Of a stretch of 64,000 nt of DNA, positions 60,533 to 64,000 are shown one piece after another (the first letter of the stretch is position 1; each line of letters opens with the position of its first letter). The notes under the pieces were generated by a model. It made no database searches, was not told the origin of the DNA, and was given only the letters and a program-made list of their open reading frames with translations. The position numbers and the translations under genes are program-made. Source of the stretch: Flavobacterium panici. GTDB taxonomy: Bacteria > Bacteroidota > Bacteroidia > Flavobacteriales > Flavobacteriaceae. Location: NCBI RefSeq assembly GCF_903819335.1, contig NZ_CAIJDE010000032.1, positions 124,001 to 188,000 of the forward strand, given 5' to 3'.

Positions 60533-60558
60533 AACGCATTCAAATTAATGAATGCGTT
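60533..60558 (-). terminator. Terminator, hairpin type AACGCATTCA
   Basis: AACGCATTCA and TGAATGCGTT form a 10-bp stem with a six-base loop; a T run follows on the minus strand behind the gene at 60578. Confidence 0.8.
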
Positions 60559-60577
60559 CTTCTTTTATTTTAAAAAA

Positions 60578-61594
60578 CTATTTACCGCTAATAGCTTTGC
60601 TGATTTTTTCAAAATCATTATCCTTTAAATTATATGTTGCCGCTCCATAAAAATAATATACCGGGTCGCCTGTTTTAGCATTTACAACCTGCAGGTATTT
60701 ATTTGCATTCATGCTTACATATCTTAAATAGTAAATCTCTTCATTATTTAAAATCTTCTTTTCTAAATCTTCATCTTTTATAAATTCATACTTATATTTA
60801 TAATCTTCTAAAAGTTCTTTAAGATCTTTTTCGTCTCTCTCTTTTTCTGATATTCTCCAAGGGCTAAACTCCAGTTTATAAGCTTCAGGAATATACAGCG
60901 TATTGTCTTTTAGATTTTTAACTTCTGGAGTTACAAAATCGTCATAAAGTCCGATGTTTTCTCCTTTAGTAAGCAGTTTATTTATTTGCTGAAAATAGTT
61001 TTTCAGCATTCCTAAATTAGTATTTGTAAAAGATTTTTCGGTATACATTCTATCATAAAGAAGACCTGCTTTTTCATCTGATCTTGCTACCATTGCATCT
61101 GCCAAAAATTTAGAATTAACAGAAAGCGGGGCTCTTGCAACAAAAGATAAATTTTCATTAAAAAGACTTTTCAGTTTTCTGCTATACTTTTTATCATCAG
61201 ATTTTAGCTTTGCAAAACCTTTCTCAAATTTTTCCTGATCTAAAAGCTGTATTCCAAAATTAGTATGAACATAAACAGTACCTTTTCCTGTTACTCTTAT
61301 ATCTCCAAAAAGCTCTGCAAATGAATAGGCATCGTCAGCATAACCTGTTATATTAAAATCTTTAAACTCAACTAATTTGTAAGGAGTTACAGTCCAGACT
61401 TCTTTTAAAATTTTTTCGTAATCTTCTTTTTGATTTATTTGAGGCAGTACAAAAATGGTAGTTGTAGCCTTAAACTTTTCTAACTCTCCTTTTTCAAATT
61501 TTTCGTTTGCTCCTCTATCAGACGGAGAAACCGAAACCTGAGAATAGTTTTTAATACTGAAAACCAGCATCATAACAAGTAAAATTCTTTTCAT
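60578..61594 (-). CDS. Exported protein of unknown function
   Basis: The ATG at 61592-61594 gives 338 residues and a signal peptide (MKRILLVMMLVFSIKNYSQ); a longer frame upstream lacks one. The mature protein is mixed alpha/beta and Lys-rich, with KATTTIFVLPQINQKEDYEKIL and SFAELFGDIRVTGKGTVYVHTN as distinct words. The pattern recalls other flavobacterial secreted proteins without names. It lies between two terminators of the same hairpin type, so it is a single-gene unit. Confidence 0.6.
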   Translation of the reverse strand: MKRILLVMMLVFSIKNYSQVSVSPSDRGANEKFEKGELEKFKATTTIFVLPQINQKEDYEKILKEVWTVTPYKLVEFKDFNITGYADDAYSFAELFGDIRVTGKGTVYVHTNFGIQLLDQEKFEKGFAKLKSDDKKYSRKLKSLFNENLSFVARAPLSVNSKFLADAMVARSDEKAGLLYDRMYTEKSFTNTNLGMLKNYFQQINKLLTKGENIGLYDDFVTPEVKNLKDNTLYIPEAYKLEFSPWRISEKERDEKDLKELLEDYKYKYEFIKDEDLEKKILNNEEIYYLRYVSMNANKYLQVVNAKTGDPVYYFYGAATYNLKDNDFEKISKAISGK

Positions 61595-61642
61595 TAAATG
61601 ATTTTGTTTTTGGTTATTATATCTGCAATAAATGTAGTACAA

Positions 61643-61676
61643 AAAAAACGCATTCAAATTAATGAATGCGTTTTTT
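61643..61676 (-). terminator. Terminator of the sdh operon, hairpin type AACGCATTCA
   Basis: AAAAAACGCATTCA and TGAATGCGTTTTTT pair perfectly with a six-base loop, 20 bases behind the sdhB stop codon. Confidence 0.88.
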
Positions 61677-61696
61677 AAATATACTAAATTGTTGTA

Positions 61697-62443
61697 TTAT
61701 CCTTTCAAGCTTGCTGCTAAATACTCACGGTTCATACGTGCTATATTTTCAAGCGAAATTCCTTTTGGACATTCGATTTCACAAGCTCCTGTATTTGTAC
61801 AGTTACCAAAACCTTCTAAATCCATTTGGTGAACCATGTTTAATACACGGTCAACTGCCTCAACTTTACCTTGTGGCAATAATGCATATTGAGAAACTTT
61901 TGCAGAAACGAATAACATTGCAGATGAGTTTTTACAAGTTGCAACACAAGCTCCACAACCAATACAAGCTGCAGCATCAAATGATTTATCTGCATCGTGT
62001 TTGTTAATTGGAATTGTATTCGCATCAATTGTATTTCCTGAAGTATTTACAGAGATAAATCCTCCTGCATGCTGAATTCTGTCAAAAGAACTTCTGTCAA
62101 CAACTAAATCTTTAATTACCGGGAAAGCTTTTGCTCTAAATGGTTCGATAAAAATCGTATCACCATCTTTAAACATACGCATGTGTAATTGGCAAGTTGT
62201 AACACCTCTGTCTGGTCCGTGTGCTTCACCGTTGATGAATAAAGAACACATTCCGCAGATTCCCTCACGACAATCGTGGTCAAATGCTACAGGCTCTTCT
62301 CCTCTATTGATTAATTGTTCGTTAAGAACATCAAGCATTTCAAGGAAAGACATGTCTGGTTCAATTCCATCAATAGGATATTCTACAATCCCTCCTTTAT
62401 CTTGGGCGTTTTTTTGACGCCATATTTTTAATGTAAGTTTCAT
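61697..62443 (-). CDS. sdhB: Succinate dehydrogenase / fumarate reductase iron-sulfur subunit
   Basis: SdhB passes electrons from the flavin of SdhA to the membrane anchor. The 248-residue protein binds a [2Fe-2S] cluster with [12 protein letters not shown] and an upstream Asp-His pair, and [4Fe-4S] and [3Fe-4S] clusters with [15 protein letters not shown] and [15 protein letters not shown]. The length fits the Bacteroidota B-type enzyme. It is the last gene of the operon, after sdhA. Confidence 0.96.
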   Translation of the reverse strand: MKLTLKIWRQKNAQDKGGIVEYPIDGIEPDMSFLEMLDVLNEQLINRGEEPVAFDHDCREGICGMCSLFINGEAHGPDRGVTTCQLHMRMFKDGDTIFIEPFRAKAFPVIKDLVVDRSSFDRIQHAGGFISVNTSGNTIDANTIPINKHDADKSFDAAACIGCGACVATCKNSSAMLFVSAKVSQYALLPQGKVEAVDRVLNMVHQMDLEGFGNCTNTGACEIECPKGISLENIARMNREYLAASLKG

Positions 62444-62455
62444 ACCTTTTTCGTT

Positions 62456-62530
62456 TGAAAGTCATAAAGTCGAAAGTCGAAAGTCGCTTGGCACATTTTG
62501 CCTTTTGACTTTAAGACTTTGGCTTTCGAC
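62456..62530. repeat. GAAAGTC/GACTTT fold-back patch
   Basis: The sdhA-sdhB spacer has GAAAGTCGAAAGTCGAAAGTC-like units on the left (each 8 bases) and GACTTTAAGACTTTGGCTTTCGAC on the right in two pieces of complementarity. A weak stem could form; it may trim the transcript between the two genes. Confidence 0.5.
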
Positions 62531-62537
62531 CAAATTC

Positions 62538-64000
62538 TTATTTATAACTTCTTTGAACTAATTTAATGTTTTCGTAATTAAGAGGTTCTTTGTGTAATAC
62601 CGCATCACTTGGTTTTCCTTTGTATTCCCAAGCTGCAACGTATGCAAAGTTATCATCATCACGAAGTGCTTCTCCTTCTTCTGTTTGGTACTCCTCACGG
62701 AAGTGACCACCACAAGATTCATTACGGTGTAAAGCATCTTTCGCGAACAATTCTCCTAATTCTAAGAAATCGGCAACACGAGTTGCTTTTTCTAATTCCT
62801 GATTAAATTCGTAAGCGCTTCCAGGAACTTTTACATCTTTATAAAACTCTTCACGTAAAGCAGCAATTTCTTCGATAGCCTCAGTTAAACCTTTAGCATT
62901 ACGAGCCATACCTACTTTATTCCACATGATTTTTCCTAATTTTTTGTGGAAATAATCAACAGAATGAGTTCCGTTATTATTGATAAATTTATTGATTTGA
63001 TCAACAACCGCTTTTTCAGCTTCAACGAATTCTGGTAAGTCTGTAGAAATTTCTCCCATTTTAATATCCGGAGCTAAATAATCTCCAATAGTATAAGGAA
63101 GTACGAAATATCCATCAGCTAAACCTTGCATTAAAGCAGAAGCTCCAAGTCTGTTTGCTCCGTGGTCAGAGAAGTTAGATTCTCCAATTGAGAAACATCC
63201 CGGAATTGTAGTCATTAAGTTATAATCAACCCAAGTTCCACCCATTGTGTAGTGAACCGCTGGGTAAATCATCATTGGCGTTGTATAAGGATCTTCATCA
63301 ACGATTTTGTAATACATCTGGAATAAGTTTCCGTATTTACTTTTCACGATTGCAGCTCCCAATTTAGTTACTAAAGCTGCATCTTTATCATCTAAACCTT
63401 TTACATAAGCATCTTCAGTTCCGTAACGTTTAATTGCTGCCGCGAAATCCAAGTAAACTGCTTCACCTGTTTTATTAACTCCAAAACCAGCATCACATCT
63501 TTCTTTAGCTGCACGAGACGCAACGTCACGAGGAACTAAGTTACCAAACGCAGGATATCTTCTTTCTAAGAAATAATCTCTTTCTTCTTCAGATAAATCA
63601 GTCGCTTTTTTCTTTCCTTCACGAATTGCCTGAGCATCTTCTAATTTTGCAGGAACCCAAATACGACCGTCATTACGTAACGACTCAGACATCAAAGTCA
63701 GTTTTGACTGGTGATCTCCTGAAACCGGAATACATGTTGGGTGAATTTGTGTGTAACAAGGATTTGCGAAAAACGCTCCTTTTTTATGAATTTTCCAAGC
63801 TGCTGTTGCGTTACTTCCCATAGCATTTGTTGAAAGGAAAAATACGTTTCCGTATCCTCCAGAACCAATTACTACCGCGTGAGCAGAATGTCTTTCTATT
63901 TCTCCGGTGATTAAGTTACGAGCGATAATACCTCTCGCTTTTCCGTCAACGATTACAATGTCAAGCATTTCGTGACGATTATACATTTTAATTTTTCCAC
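62538..64000 (-). CDS. sdhA: Succinate dehydrogenase / fumarate reductase flavoprotein subunit (5' end outside the window)
   Basis: SdhA oxidises succinate or reduces fumarate with covalent FAD. The visible 487 codons are open to the right edge; an internal Met at 63984-63986 is preceded in frame by G-K-I-K, so the gene continues beyond the window. Visible signatures are [28 protein letters not shown] with active-site His, [24 protein letters not shown] and [27 protein letters not shown]. The FAD-binding N-terminus and the cytochrome b gene are expected to the right. Confidence 0.96.
   Translation of the reverse strand, partial: GKIKMYNRHEMLDIVIVDGKARGIIARNLITGEIERHSAHAVVIGSGGYGNVFFLSTNAMGSNATAAWKIHKKGAFFANPCYTQIHPTCIPVSGDHQSKLTLMSESLRNDGRIWVPAKLEDAQAIREGKKKATDLSEEERDYFLERRYPAFGNLVPRDVASRAAKERCDAGFGVNKTGEAVYLDFAAAIKRYGTEDAYVKGLDDKDAALVTKLGAAIVKSKYGNLFQMYYKIVDEDPYTTPMMIYPAVHYTMGGTWVDYNLMTTIPGCFSIGESNFSDHGANRLGASALMQGLADGYFVLPYTIGDYLAPDIKMGEISTDLPEFVEAEKAVVDQINKFINNNGTHSVDYFHKKLGKIMWNKVGMARNAKGLTEAIEEIAALREEFYKDVKVPGSAYEFNQELEKATRVADFLELGELFAKDALHRNESCGGHFREEYQTEEGEALRDDDNFAYVAAWEYKGKPSDAVLHKEPLNYENIKLVQRSYK

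Overview
The window looks like a chromosomal segment of a Flavobacterium-type Bacteroidota. Support comes from AT-rich intergenic DNA, candidate -7 boxes of the form TAnnTTTG, weak Shine-Dalgarno sites, a SusC/SusD pair, a PorV-free but lipoprotein-rich gene set, tRNA genes without an encoded CCA, and many intergenic palindromes built on words such as GCCACGAATTACACG. I see no phage, integrase, transposase or CRISPR array.

Layout. 1-9.7 kb: the 5' part of thymidine kinase (minus), a Glu-rich conserved protein, rsmI, a HopJ-like protein, a recJ/MFS/membrane-protein run, a secreted alpha/beta hydrolase and a seven-heme lipoprotein cytochrome. 9.7-12.7 kb: lpxH, queD, a crotonase and tRNA-Ala on the borders of small membrane proteins. 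12.9-17.8 kb: an accessory patch (lipoprotein, SMI1/KNR4 protein, two unknown cytosolic proteins, XRE regulator, YegP, PIN protein). 17.9-20.7 kb: a tightly overlapping envelope operon (FAD oxidoreductase, mtgA, LpxR-like lipid A deacylase). 21-28.8 kb: an S9 peptidase, then a two-component module: hybrid histidine kinase, sigma-54-dependent NtrC-type regulator, and a five-gene tandem array of small secreted PepSY-like proteins. That array has a good sigma-54 promoter and three GTATAC-centred sites upstream. 29.3-35 kb: the housekeeping run pdxA-yceD-rpmF-(terminator)-fabH-accB-accC and divergent riboflavin synthase. 35.3-38.2 kb: an AT-rich gap, a C5 cytosine methyltransferase facing a Vsr endonuclease, an XRE regulator and a CAT-anticodon tRNA. 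38.3-44.6 kb: methylmalonyl-CoA epimerase, two overlapping unknown lipoproteins, an Ig-like lipoprotein and an omega-amidase-type nitrilase.

44.8-59.1 kb is the most coherent catabolic locus: SusC, SusD, a GntP-family permease, RidA, 2-keto-3-deoxygluconate kinase, KDPG aldolase, a D-threonine-aldolase-family PLP enzyme, an M19 dipeptidase, a DeoR regulator and a GH20 hexosaminidase. The chemistry fits uptake of an amino-sugar acid (D-glucosaminate or a conjugate), PLP-dependent dehydration to 2-keto-3-deoxygluconate, then phosphorylation and cleavage to pyruvate and glyceraldehyde-3-phosphate. An identical 16-bp word (TTGCAAAAAAAATGCA) lies 18-19 bp before the -7 box of both susC and the GH20 gene and is a plausible operator for the DeoR protein.

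59.1-64 kb: three unknown envelope proteins separated by near-identical hairpin terminators, then sdhB and the truncated sdhA, reading in from the right edge.
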